Origin: a virus | Strand: one strand, 5' to 3' | DNA length: 26,395 bases | IMG/VR virus record: IMGVR_UViG_3300035099_000039 | Span: 1-26,395 of that record | In this document: positions 5,864-13,728 of the stretch, piece after piece | Layout of the letters: the number at the start of each line of letters is the position of its first letter | Position numbering within the stretch: position 1 is the stretch's first letter | Made by a program: the position numbers and the translations under genes | Notes under the pieces: model-generated | Told to the model about the DNA's origin: nothing | The model's input: only the letters and a program-made list of their open reading frames with translations | The model's database searches: none

Positions 5864-7851
5864 CAGCAGTACCCTCCGCCACCATACCAGCCGCACTGGT
5901 ACTTGTAGTCATAGTGCGAGCCGAGGATATATTTATGGTCGCCGTCCAGGCATGTGTCGAACGTCATCGCTTCCTTCTGCGCATTCGTGTAGCAGTCATG
6001 GTCTACGTACTCTAATTCGGCGCAGCCACGCCCTGAATACCATTCCGTGCTGATGCACCACCAGCCGCCGCGGTATGGACAGTCTGCCAGGCATTGCCAT
6101 TCCTCGTCAAACGGGCCAGCCGTCTTGATAGCGTTCTCGGATGTGTTCCAGCCCGTGATTACGCATGATCCATCCCAGGGGGCGCTCCCACTATCAGACC
6201 CTTGGCAATAAGAGTTTGGCGCGCCCGATGGCGTTGTGCAGATGCGGTCACTGTAGTGCTGGGAAGAAATGCAATAGCATTTATCGGCTGTCCAAGTCGG
6301 AGGCTGATGATCAAGAATTATGCCGTAAGCGGACCTACAACCGATGATAGAGCACATCGTTGAGTAATCGAATCCAGACCTGTCTGCCCACGCATCAATC
6401 GTGCAGATCCAGCGCGAGCCGCCACCATAATCAAAATAGCAAAGGGCCGTTTGCCCGTCCTCCGATTCCCAATAACAGGCATTCGGCTCGGGCGGGTCGG
6501 CGTAGGGTGTTTTGCCATCCACCTTCCAATGAAGTGGCGTCGCAGCCGTGTCGTTCCGCCTGAATAGATAGAGCGTATCCGGCAACCCGCAGTCGTTGCA
6601 GTTGTTCTGCGGCCCCGGCGGCGCACTGCTCCCGGGCGGCGGACTCGATGCGGGCGGCACGCTCGATGCGGGCGGTGCGCTCGTGAGCGGGGCACCGCTG
6701 CTTGCGGGCGGAGGCGTCGTCCCCGGCGCGCCGCTGCTTGCGGGCGGAACGCTCGATGCGGGCGGTGCGCTCGATGCGGGCGGTGCGCTCGATGCGGGCG
6801 GTGCGCTCGATGCGGGCGGTGCGCTCGTCAGCGGGGCGCCGCTGCTTGCGGGCGCAGGTGTCGTCCCGGGGGCACCGCTGGTTGCGGGCGGTGCGCTCGT
6901 TGCGGGCGGCGCGCTCGATGCGGGCGGCCTCTCATAGACAACCCACATATCATCGCCAATGCGCCAGAGGCAGTCCGCCGGAAAGACCAGCATGCCGTTG
7001 TCCCAGTATATACTCGCGCCCGTCGTCGTCTGGATGGAAGAAACTACGTAGATGTTATGCCATCCGTAAGGCCATACTTCCTCTAGGTGAACGGGCACCG
7101 CCACCGGGTCATCATAGGGGCCTGGCCCAATCTGCATCCGACCCGGCACGTCCATACTCACGCAAGGCCAAGTCCAAATGATGTCCGCCGCAGGCCCATA
7201 ACGCCCTGTCCCAATCAGCACCGAATCGGTCACGAAGATGTAATCAAGCCGCTGCCGGCTGATCTCAACGACCGCCCATTTCACGACTTCGTGGTCTTCA
7301 TATTCCGCATCGCTGGTCTTCTCGAGGGCGAGTACCTTGAACGGCCCGCCCTGGTTCCATCCCGAAGCGTTATTTTCGTGGTAGCCGAGGCGGTCACCGA
7401 TAATCAGCGGGCGGAAGTTGGCGGGAACCGTATGCGGATGCCATACCACCGTGGCGATGCCGAAGGTGCGTATGGGCGAGACATTGGTGAGCGCCGTCAA
7501 GTTGAATCCGACGCCCAATTGGCTGTAACAACAATAATCCGGCGCACCATTAGCATACACCAGTTCGGGATATGGTAGGTACGGTTCTCCCGCATCGGAG
7601 AAGAGGGGAGCACCGGAAAGTCGTACGGTTCCACCCCGAATAGTGCCGTAATTATCGTCCATCCGGGCGTCAATCGCGTTATCGTGGAGTTTCGGTTGCG
7701 AAGGGGCGCTCAGAACTAGAGCGTGGGGCAGGCGGTATGATTCAAGGCCGGCACCGACCATAGGCCGCTGGATGGCGCGTGCGGCCTCTATGAGTTCGTT
7801 CTGCTGACTGGCGGTCAGCGGTGAACCGCGTCGTTTTTCTGGCGGCAGCAA
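5860..7851 (-). CDS. Tail adhesin candidate: mucin-like linker and 20-Cys C-terminal domain
   Basis: The 663-residue protein has three parts: an N-terminal region (1-308) with an early phage-tail-type segment (LTASQQNELIEAARAIQRP), a low-complexity linker (about 309-415) of Ala, Pro, Ser and Thr in five-residue APPAS-type units, and a C-terminal domain (about 416-663) with 20 cysteines and many Trp, Tyr and Gly. No signal peptide is seen. Position after the tape measure and one further tail gene fits a tip or fibre protein. The start is a TTG, 6 nt beyond the TAA of the upstream gene and in the same frame, so readthrough is possible. The Cys-rich end suggests disulfides formed outside the cell or metal binding; receptor binding is inference. 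The GTGA at its end couples it to the zinc-ribbon gene. Confidence 0.7.
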   Translation of the reverse strand: MLPPEKRRGSPLTASQQNELIEAARAIQRPMVGAGLESYRLPHALVLSAPSQPKLHDNAIDARMDDNYGTIRGGTVRLSGAPLFSDAGEPYLPYPELVYANGAPDYCCYSQLGVGFNLTALTNVSPIRTFGIATVVWHPHTVPANFRPLIIGDRLGYHENNASGWNQGGPFKVLALEKTSDAEYEDHEVVKWAVVEISRQRLDYIFVTDSVLIGTGRYGPAADIIWTWPCVSMDVPGRMQIGPGPYDDPVAVPVHLEEVWPYGWHNIYVVSSIQTTTGASIYWDNGMLVFPADCLWRIGDDMWVVYERPPASSAPPATSAPPATSGAPGTTPAPASSGAPLTSAPPASSAPPASSAPPASSAPPASSVPPASSGAPGTTPPPASSGAPLTSAPPASSVPPASSPPPGSSAPPGPQNNCNDCGLPDTLYLFRRNDTAATPLHWKVDGKTPYADPPEPNACYWESEDGQTALCYFDYGGGSRWICTIDAWADRSGFDYSTMCSIIGCRSAYGIILDHQPPTWTADKCYCISSQHYSDRICTTPSGAPNSYCQGSDSGSAPWDGSCVITGWNTSENAIKTAGPFDEEWQCLADCPYRGGWWCISTEWYSGRGCAELEYVDHDCYTNAQKEAMTFDTCLDGDHKYILGSHYDYKYQCGWYGGGGYCW
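6607..6927. repeat. 15-bp coding repeat (Ala/Pro/Ser/Thr linker)
   Basis: Plus-strand units of the type GATGCGGGCGGTGCGCTC recur with a 15-bp period, best conserved around 6765-6830, and encode APPAS-like pentapeptides. Larger blocks (for example the two SGAPLTSAPPASS segments) are also duplicated. Such arrays change length readily by slippage. Confidence 0.9.
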
Positions 7852-7857
7852 TCGTGA

Positions 7858-8820
7858 TTACCTATCTGTTTTACTCGTAAGTTCTAGGCTTGCAAACGTA
7901 TAACTCCCACCCTCGACAATTTTAAGCTTGTCTCCTCCGAAGCCATCCTTATCGGTTGTCTGCTCTTCTTTGCCTGCGATGGGCAAAACGCGCCCCTCAA
8001 CGGCTGGCCCGAAATAACGCGGCTTGGCATTCTGTGCCCCCGCCGCCACTTGCTTGTCATAATTGAACCAGTAGAAATATGCCTGATTCACATACTTAAT
8101 GGGGTCACCCGCTTTGGCCTGGGCATAGCGCAAATCATCGCGCATAAACGTGTGGATAAAGGTTATTGTATCGTCTCGGTGTGCTTGCTCCTGGGCGCCG
8201 AGATAAAGATATTCGCCTTCGTCAGCAGGGTCGTCATCCCAAGGGTTCCGCCAACCGCCTTCGCAAACGCTACCCGTCAGTACTCTAATGCGCCAGCGCA
8301 TCTCTATAATACTCGGACGCCCCTCTTTCGACTCATAGTTCAAAGTCTGCCACACCTGATAGACGCTAAACGGAACCGGTACTTGGGTTCCCTGTCCATC
8401 GGCACCCAGCGCGTCGTAGTACCACTTTTTATCTTCCCCTTCCCCTTCGGCTTCCCCGTCTAACGCGCGCAGGAGTTGCAATGCTTTCGTGCCTTCTTCC
8501 ATCGCACAGCGTAATGTTCCAAGAACATGGCCCTCAAATGTCACCTCTACGAAAGTGTGGCCCTGCGCCTCTCGCGTCGCGTGTTTGTGCACCGGAACGC
8601 AGTAAATCGTCTGAGACTTTCCGCGATCCCACAATTGCAACGGTTCATGTACGAAACTGATCTTGCAGGGAATTGTGCTATCCGAATAGCGGACGCCAGG
8701 AACGTCCTCCGGGTCTGCCCCGGTGAACATATAGACTCTACGGACCAGATAGGTTCCGGTCGCGTAATCGTATTCAAGTTCATTTGGGGCGCGGTACTGC
8801 CGCGAGACGGTTATCTCCAC
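7858..8820 (-). CDS. Tail-tip/distal tail protein of unknown family
   Basis: The 320-residue protein sits directly after the tape measure, the usual position of a distal tail or tip protein. It is rich in aromatic residues and beta-type sequence, with an acidic Gly-Glu insertion (about 123-131). I do not recognise a family or catalytic motif. A GTG start at 8820 follows AGGAG by 8 nt and lies 11 nt past the tape-measure stop. The TAA stop is followed, in the same frame and only two codons later, by the TTG start assigned to the adhesin, so a readthrough fusion of about 986 residues is formally possible. Confidence 0.7.
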   Translation of the reverse strand: MEITVSRQYRAPNELEYDYATGTYLVRRVYMFTGADPEDVPGVRYSDSTIPCKISFVHEPLQLWDRGKSQTIYCVPVHKHATREAQGHTFVEVTFEGHVLGTLRCAMEEGTKALQLLRALDGEAEGEGEDKKWYYDALGADGQGTQVPVPFSVYQVWQTLNYESKEGRPSIIEMRWRIRVLTGSVCEGGWRNPWDDDPADEGEYLYLGAQEQAHRDDTITFIHTFMRDDLRYAQAKAGDPIKYVNQAYFYWFNYDKQVAAGAQNAKPRYFGPAVEGRVLPIAGKEEQTTDKDGFGGDKLKIVEGGSYTFASLELTSKTDR

Positions 8821-8831
8821 AAATCAATCTC

Positions 8832-11800
8832 CTATTCTGGCGCATTCAGACCAGCAATTGCGCCCACTTCACGCGCGCTATGCCCGGTCATGGTGGCGAT
8901 ATTGTCGCTCATTTCGGCCAGCAATTCGTTTGTCTGCATTATCAAGTCCGCCATATCAACATCGGCCTTACCACTGCCGGCGGACACCATATATGGATGT
9001 TTGCGCGCTTCTTCCCGCGCACCCTCGCGTAGTTGCGAGAATCGCTCCCAGCGGCCCTTTTCCTCCTCGCGTTCCTCCGCGCGCTGCTTGGAGAACTCGC
9101 GCATCGGTTCGTTTTCCGCCAACTCGCGCGCTTTACGTTGCTTCGTGTAACCCTCCCAGAATTTGCCGAGTCGCTCTCGCTGGGCGCGAATCCCCTCAAG
9201 CGTACCGGGATACGTCTCGGCTGGCGGTGCGCCGATTCCGAGTTGTTCACGCAAGGGCGTTGCTTGTTCTTCTAGCATCCTTCCAAGAGGCTCCATATCA
9301 GGCAATTTGGCGACATGGCCGAAAAGACGCAGACTGGTTTCCAAACGGAGGAGTTGATTGGCTGTACTGACGTCCCTATTCGCACCAAATGCCATGCGCT
9401 GGCGCGCTGCTTCTTCCGCTGGATTTACGGTAAGTCCCCGAAGAATCGTACGCGCCTTTTCTCGCAATCTGGCAGCTTCCTCCGCCTCTCTCTGTTGGGC
9501 CGCAGCGACCTCATCTTTCTCGCCACCGACCGCTTTGGGCAGTGTCGCCTCTCTCAGATCGAGCGCACCAGCCCGAGCCCCCTCAGCGCCGAGCGCTTTG
9601 CGTACTTTCGCCCCTCTCTGTTTGACGGCACCGCCCTCGGCCTCCTCGCCGCCGACCGCTTTGGGCAAAGCAAGCATAGCCAAGTACGCAGCCTCAAGTC
9701 CGGGAACGAGCGGACCGCCAAGGGGTAACCCCCCCTGTTGTCTGGGGATTGTTGCCGAGGATGGCGGGCCACCGGGCTTTTTTGGCGGTAATGGGGGGGC
9801 AGCGAAGAACTTGGCGCGCTTCTCCACCAATTCCCGCTCTTTCTTGTCTAACTCCGCCTCTCTTTTCCGCTCCTCTGCATAACCAGCTTCATATTGCTTA
9901 TGCGTGGCCGTAACTCTCCATAGCATGGTGAATACATCATCTAGCACAGATGCGATCCGCGGCGGTCCTTTTGTTATCTCGGGCCGACCAGCTTCCCGAG
10001 CCATGCGGTTTGCGATAGCGATCTCGCGGGCCATCTTTCCCCAGGACGGAGTTAAGTTTAGGATTTCTTGGTCCAATTCGGCCTGAGCTTTTCTTCGCGC
10101 TTCGGGGCGCACCTCGGCAGGCCTCTGGGCTGCAACGGCCTCGGCCCCCTCACCGCCAGCCGCTTTGGGCACTTGCGCCTCTCTCTGTTCGACCGCACCA
10201 CCCCGAGCCCCCTCAGCGCCGACCGCTTTGGGCGACAAGGACGCACCCTGAAATTCGGGACTAATCGGACCGAGAAGGGGCAACCGCTCCGGTGCTTGAC
10301 CGCCCGGTGCTTGGCTTGCCAATTGTTTGCGGATTGTTGCCCACGATGGCGGGCCACCGGGCTTTTTTGGCGGCAATGGCGGGGCACCGAAGAACTTGGC
10401 GCGCTTCTCCACCAATTTCCGCTCTTCCTCCTCGAACCACTCGTCTATTTTCCGCTGCTCTGCATAAGCAGCTTCATATTGCTTATGCGGGGCCACAGCT
10501 AGCCACATTATGTGGGTTAGAGCATCTATAAGTGCCGCCCCCGGCATTCCTTTTATTTCGGGCCGACCAGCTTCCCGAGCCATGCGGTTTGTGATAGCGT
10601 CCCGGCGGGCCATCCTTCCGTGGGACGGAGTTAACTTTGCGACTTCTTCGTCGAATTCGGCCTGAGCTCTTCTTTCCGCTTCGGCGCGCGCCTCGGCAGC
10701 CCTCTGGGCCGCAGACAATCGTGGGGTATATCGCAATTCCCCCCCAGGGCCCGGCCCGCCAAACTCTTTGGCAGGAATAGCACCTCGCTCAAGAGGTAAT
10801 GCGCCCATTAACTGACGCGGACGAGCAACCCCAAAGATATTCAGAGCCGCCCAGCTATTCCACTGCTCGATCAAGCGACCCCAAGCACCCCAAAGTTCCC
10901 GCGCGCTTTGCGCCCATCCAGCCTTCAACAACTTCGTATGCTGTAAGTTTAGCTGGTACTCTGCGTCATAGATTCGCGCCATGCGCTTCATGTGTTCTTC
11001 AACACCCGATTTCGCATAGACCCCGAAGGTGGTTTCGGCTTGACGCTCCCGGATAAGCCTTTCTTGCTCCATCGCCGTGATGACGGGCTTTACGCCGGCG
11101 AAACCCAGATACTCAAGTTGAAGCGCAAGCTGCTTGGCGGCATCGGCTGTTTGCCGAATATCGTCGATCATACGGATGATGCCGCGATGCAACGCTCTTC
11201 CTGCGCCAATGGCGACGCTACCGAGCAAAGTGACGCCCGCAGTAAGCGCAAGTGTGGCGCGAAAGATGCCCTGGCCCGTCTGGAGGCCAAGCGCCGAAAG
11301 AATCCAATCACGAGTACCGCCTGTGACTTTGCCGCCGCCAGCGGGCAATGGCTTCTTGGGCTTAGGCGCTTGCTGTTTCCTCCGCAACTGCTCGCGCAGC
11401 CCCGCCATTTTCGCTTGAGAAGACTCCAGCGCGGCGCGCAGGGCCGCCATTTTCTCTTCAGCAGCTTCTCGTTTGGCACCCGCCTCCTCGCGTGCTGCGG
11501 CTATTGTATGAGCTGCAACAAGCGACCCGGCTTCGCCGCCGGTGACTTTGGCGCGGAACCTTTCATATTCTTCTTTCGTCATGAGTGCTTTTGCGCGGGG
11601 AATCGCAGGACTCACCGCGCCGCGACTCGCACCGACCGCCCTGGCAAGTTCGCCCTGAGCCGCACGAGTCGCACCGAGCGCTTTGGCAAGTACGTCCTGA
11701 GCCGCGCCGGCGGGCGCAGCGCCGCTCACAGGCACAGCACCGCTCACAGGCACAGCACCGCTTACGGGCGCACCCCCGCTTACGGGGATAGTCACCCCCC

Positions 11801-11900
11801 TGCCGATCCTTGACTCGGCCTGTTTCAGCGCCCGGTCAAGTTCTTCGACGTGATGGCGATAATGGACATCAATGTAGAGTTTGCCGAATGATTCGGCCAT
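8832..11900 (-). CDS. Tail tape measure protein
   Basis: At 1022 residues this is the longest protein, encoded immediately after the frameshifted tail chaperones, the hallmark position of the tape measure that sets tail length and is injected with DNA. It begins MAESFGKLYIDVHYRHHVEELDRALKQAE. PVSGA repeats follow at about 39-62, then a long coiled coil (about 130-175), a membrane-type span (about 212-236, ATLALTAGVTLLGSVAIGAG) and long charged helical segments. A 190-residue block is duplicated (MAREAGRPEI and RAKFFGAPPLPPKKPGG recur), and PKAVGGEGA-type 21-residue minirepeats follow each copy. At about 1.5 angstrom per residue the tail would be near 150 nm (rule of thumb). No peptidase domain was noticed. 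Confidence 0.88.
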   Translation of the reverse strand: MAESFGKLYIDVHYRHHVEELDRALKQAESRIGRGVTIPVSGGAPVSGAVPVSGAVPVSGAAPAGAAQDVLAKALGATRAAQGELARAVGASRGAVSPAIPRAKALMTKEEYERFRAKVTGGEAGSLVAAHTIAAAREEAGAKREAAEEKMAALRAALESSQAKMAGLREQLRRKQQAPKPKKPLPAGGGKVTGGTRDWILSALGLQTGQGIFRATLALTAGVTLLGSVAIGAGRALHRGIIRMIDDIRQTADAAKQLALQLEYLGFAGVKPVITAMEQERLIRERQAETTFGVYAKSGVEEHMKRMARIYDAEYQLNLQHTKLLKAGWAQSARELWGAWGRLIEQWNSWAALNIFGVARPRQLMGALPLERGAIPAKEFGGPGPGGELRYTPRLSAAQRAAEARAEAERRAQAEFDEEVAKLTPSHGRMARRDAITNRMAREAGRPEIKGMPGAALIDALTHIMWLAVAPHKQYEAAYAEQRKIDEWFEEEERKLVEKRAKFFGAPPLPPKKPGGPPSWATIRKQLASQAPGGQAPERLPLLGPISPEFQGASLSPKAVGAEGARGGAVEQREAQVPKAAGGEGAEAVAAQRPAEVRPEARRKAQAELDQEILNLTPSWGKMAREIAIANRMAREAGRPEITKGPPRIASVLDDVFTMLWRVTATHKQYEAGYAEERKREAELDKKERELVEKRAKFFAAPPLPPKKPGGPPSSATIPRQQGGLPLGGPLVPGLEAAYLAMLALPKAVGGEEAEGGAVKQRGAKVRKALGAEGARAGALDLREATLPKAVGGEKDEVAAAQQREAEEAARLREKARTILRGLTVNPAEEAARQRMAFGANRDVSTANQLLRLETSLRLFGHVAKLPDMEPLGRMLEEQATPLREQLGIGAPPAETYPGTLEGIRAQRERLGKFWEGYTKQRKARELAENEPMREFSKQRAEEREEEKGRWERFSQLREGAREEARKHPYMVSAGSGKADVDMADLIMQTNELLAEMSDNIATMTGHSAREVGAIAGLNAPE
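9745..10680. repeat. Two-copy internal duplication in the tape measure gene
   Basis: About 350 bp at 9745-10100 is repeated at about 10330-10680 with an offset of 579-585 bp. The plus-strand word GATGGCGGGCCACCGGGC and the following TTTTTTGGCGG appear in both copies (near 9759 and 10344). The copies differ by small in-frame indels, so coding is preserved. Between and after them are 63-66-bp minirepeats encoding PKAVGGEGA-type units. Confidence 0.85.
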
Positions 11901-11905
11901 CGGTT

Positions 11906-12546
11906 TCAGGCCCGTCCAAATGATACCGACTGCCGCCCGAAGCCGCGCGGTTGCGCATCATCCGTTGCCCGAACCATGCGCACCAGCGCCACATACTGCG
12001 GCCATTCAAGTCGGGCTACTTCGTCGAATCCGCCGATTCCGGGGAATTCATGGGAAATACGCGCGGCGTTGTAGAGGAAGTCGGCGTTTGTGAAGCCTGG
12101 TCCGCCAAAGGGTCCGCCTGTGCATCCTCCCTCGCCGGCAATAATCCGCTTTCCCGTAGTAACTGCACCGCCCAATCGCCAAGAAGATTGAAACCGCCAT
12201 TGGCGTCGAGCAAAGCGTCAAATGCCTTCTCTGTCAACTGCGGTTGATGCTCGCGCAGGCACCGGAGCAACAGGAACCGCTGACCCATCGGCGTCCGAAT
12301 GAAATCCCACAACTCGTCTTCGGTCGGCGTGGTGGAAATGACGCGGGCAATGGTGCGCGAACGGTCATCCGCCGACATCAGGCCAAGCGGCGTTTTGACG
12401 GCAGATTCCTTGCGCAAGTCCACAAGGTACTGCGTGATTGCCGCGAAGTCCCCGACGTTGACGCGCCGGTACTGATACTTCTGGCCGCCAACTTCACGCG
12501 ATAGCGGCTGCGGATGCGCGACCTGTGCGCCAGTCAATTCGCCCAT
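11906..12546 (-). CDS. Tail assembly chaperone long form (gpGT-like, -1 frameshift product)
   Basis: A second frame, offset -1 from the chaperone ORF, is open from about 12210 to a stop at 11906 and overlaps the end of the first ORF by nearly 200 bp. If ribosomes slip at the CCCTTTG heptamer, the first 147 residues of the short form are joined to 66 residues beginning GGPGFTNADFLYNAARISHE, giving about 213 residues. Two overlapping chaperone frames directly before the tape measure are conserved in long-tailed phages (lambda gpG/gpGT), where the long form recruits the tape measure. The second frame has only a TTG as a possible independent start and no Shine-Dalgarno, which favours frameshifting. 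The fusion stop is 5 nt before the tape-measure ATG. Confidence 0.75.
12016..12546 (-). CDS. Tail assembly chaperone, short form (gpG-like)
   Basis: The 176-residue soluble protein lies between the major tail protein and the tape measure, where lambda-type gpG is found. The first 130 residues look helical and folded (MGQRFLLLRCLREHQPQLTEKAFDALLDANGG); the last 45 residues, encoded where the second frame overlaps, are Pro/Ser/Thr-rich and look like filler, as in other frameshifting chaperone genes. It is expected to bind the tape measure during tail assembly and be absent from the mature virion. Identification is by position and frame organisation rather than by sequence similarity. Confidence 0.75.
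   Translation of the reverse strand: MGELTGAQVAHPQPLSREVGGQKYQYRRVNVGDFAAITQYLVDLRKESAVKTPLGLMSADDRSRTIARVISTTPTEDELWDFIRTPMGQRFLLLRCLREHQPQLTEKAFDALLDANGGFNLLGDWAVQLLRESGLLPAREDAQADPLADQASQTPTSSTTPRVFPMNSPESADSTK
12106..12112 (-). promoter_or_regulatory. Slippery heptamer CCCTTTG for -1 frameshifting
   Basis: In the short-form frame the codons read GAC CCT TTG, so C CCT TTG fits the X XXY YYZ rule exactly, at codons 146-147. A slip of -1 leads into the long open frame ending at 11906. A direct repeat GGCGGACC flanks the site on both sides. No strong downstream pseudoknot is obvious. Confidence 0.75.
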
Positions 12547-12564
12547 GCGATCCTCCCTGCCGGT

Positions 12565-13296
12565 TTAGACCGGCGCTAGAGTATCTGAACCAACGAAATC
12601 AATATCAAACTGCCCTTCCCCGCTGTTCACGTCAGCCGAGAAGCGAACGCCAGTGACGAGAATGGTGCCACCATACGTCTGGTTCGCTGCGGCAGTAAAC
12701 GTCGCACTGCCCGTCGCGCCAACCTCTGGCAATGTGCCAGTTACCGTGACATCGCCACTGCCGACAAATGGGATGGTAAATGACGGTTGCTCTGCGACGG
12801 ATACAGTTGCTTCCGCGCCTTCGCCACATAGCACCGTCATCGCATAACTGTTCCCCGTTGAAACGGTGAAGGTGGCGGTTGCGCTTTCACCAGGCATAGG
12901 CATGGCATTCGTATCGTCAATGTAAGTCGTGTAAGAGCCGCTAACGCGCTTCAGCCCAATCGTCGCGTAGCTTTCCCAAACCCCGGTGAAGACGGTGCTC
13001 TTGATGGATGCTCCTGTCATGCTCAAGTCATAACGATGAGGGAAGTGGCAGTACTTAGACGCCACCGCAATTGTCGTTGCCGCCGTCACCGGCGACCGGC
13101 ACGAATACGAGCCATCCCATCGCTTCAGGAGATTGGCCGAGTCCGTGACCGCCGTGGCCCAGTTATTGGTAGGCGCGAACGGGGTATTGTCCACCTGGTT
13201 GATGCCCAGCCGAATCCGCCACGAAAAGGCATTGGTAGCGTACCCCGTGGCAAAGGTCACGCCACCCTTCGTCCCGCTAATAACCGCCGCAGCCAT
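12565..13296 (-). CDS. Major tail protein (tail tube)
   Basis: The 243-residue protein starts MAAAVISGTKGGVTFATGYATNAFSWRI and consists almost entirely of Thr/Ser/Val/Ala/Gly-rich beta-type sequence, as expected for the HK97/lambda gpV-type tube fold. It lies between the tail terminator gene and the chaperones, the conserved position of the tube protein. The segment SGSYTTYIDDTNAMPMPGESATATFTV suits the tube beta-sandwich, and the last 80 residues (from about 165) may be an additional beta domain. Polymerised rings of six would form the tail tube. No motif is diagnostic; the assignment rests on position, length and composition. Confidence 0.7.
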   Translation of the reverse strand: MAAAVISGTKGGVTFATGYATNAFSWRIRLGINQVDNTPFAPTNNWATAVTDSANLLKRWDGSYSCRSPVTAATTIAVASKYCHFPHRYDLSMTGASIKSTVFTGVWESYATIGLKRVSGSYTTYIDDTNAMPMPGESATATFTVSTGNSYAMTVLCGEGAEATVSVAEQPSFTIPFVGSGDVTVTGTLPEVGATGSATFTAAANQTYGGTILVTGVRFSADVNSGEGQFDIDFVGSDTLAPV

Positions 13297-13305
13297 ATTC
13301 TTCTC

Positions 13306-13728
13306 CTAACTGGCGGCCCGCTGGCGCTCTATCCGCCAATCGCCGCCGACCTGAACTACGTGTCCACTAACCGTTTCCGAGTGCGTATTGATTCTCCGCA
13401 TCACGACATGCGTGCTGTCGTCCATTGTCCCTAAGTCGCAGAGGTCATAGAGCCGTTTGACGGCATCCCAGACTTCGGCGACGGGTGACGAATCGTTCTT
13501 GAACTCGCCATAGACCATCATCTGCAAGGTACTCTGCTCGATATTGTCATGGTTGAAGGTGCGCAACGGTGCTTCACTCACGAATGTCACCACGATATAT
13601 GGCGGATCCAAGGCGGTTCCTGGCGGCGTCTGCGTCCGAAACATCTTGCCGCCCGTGAGCGTGTATGGGTCTTTCGGCCCAGTCATGCGCCGAAACCGCC
13701 GATAGATGGCCGCAAACACATTGTTCAT
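13306..13728 (-). CDS. Tail terminator / tail completion protein
   Basis: The 140-residue protein begins with a helix (MNNVFAAIYRRFRR) and continues with alternating strands and a helix near AEVWDAVKRLYDLCD, the alpha/beta pattern of DUF3168 or gpU/gp17-type tail terminators that cap the tube and join it to the head. It overlaps the upstream tail-completion gene by ATGA (13725-13728) and precedes the tube gene by 9 nt. The order closure protein, gp10-like protein, terminator, tube is standard. Assignment by context and fold pattern. Confidence 0.65.
   Translation of the reverse strand: MNNVFAAIYRRFRRMTGPKDPYTLTGGKMFRTQTPPGTALDPPYIVVTFVSEAPLRTFNHDNIEQSTLQMMVYGEFKNDSSPVAEVWDAVKRLYDLCDLGTMDDSTHVVMRRINTHSETVSGHVVQVGGDWRIERQRAAS

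Noticed and set aside
12149-12155. Lambda-type slippery word GGGAAAG
   Set aside because: It is in the wrong phase relative to the chaperone frame (its first base is codon position 2), so a slip there would not lead from the short form into the long frame; CCCTTTG at 12106 is in the correct phase.
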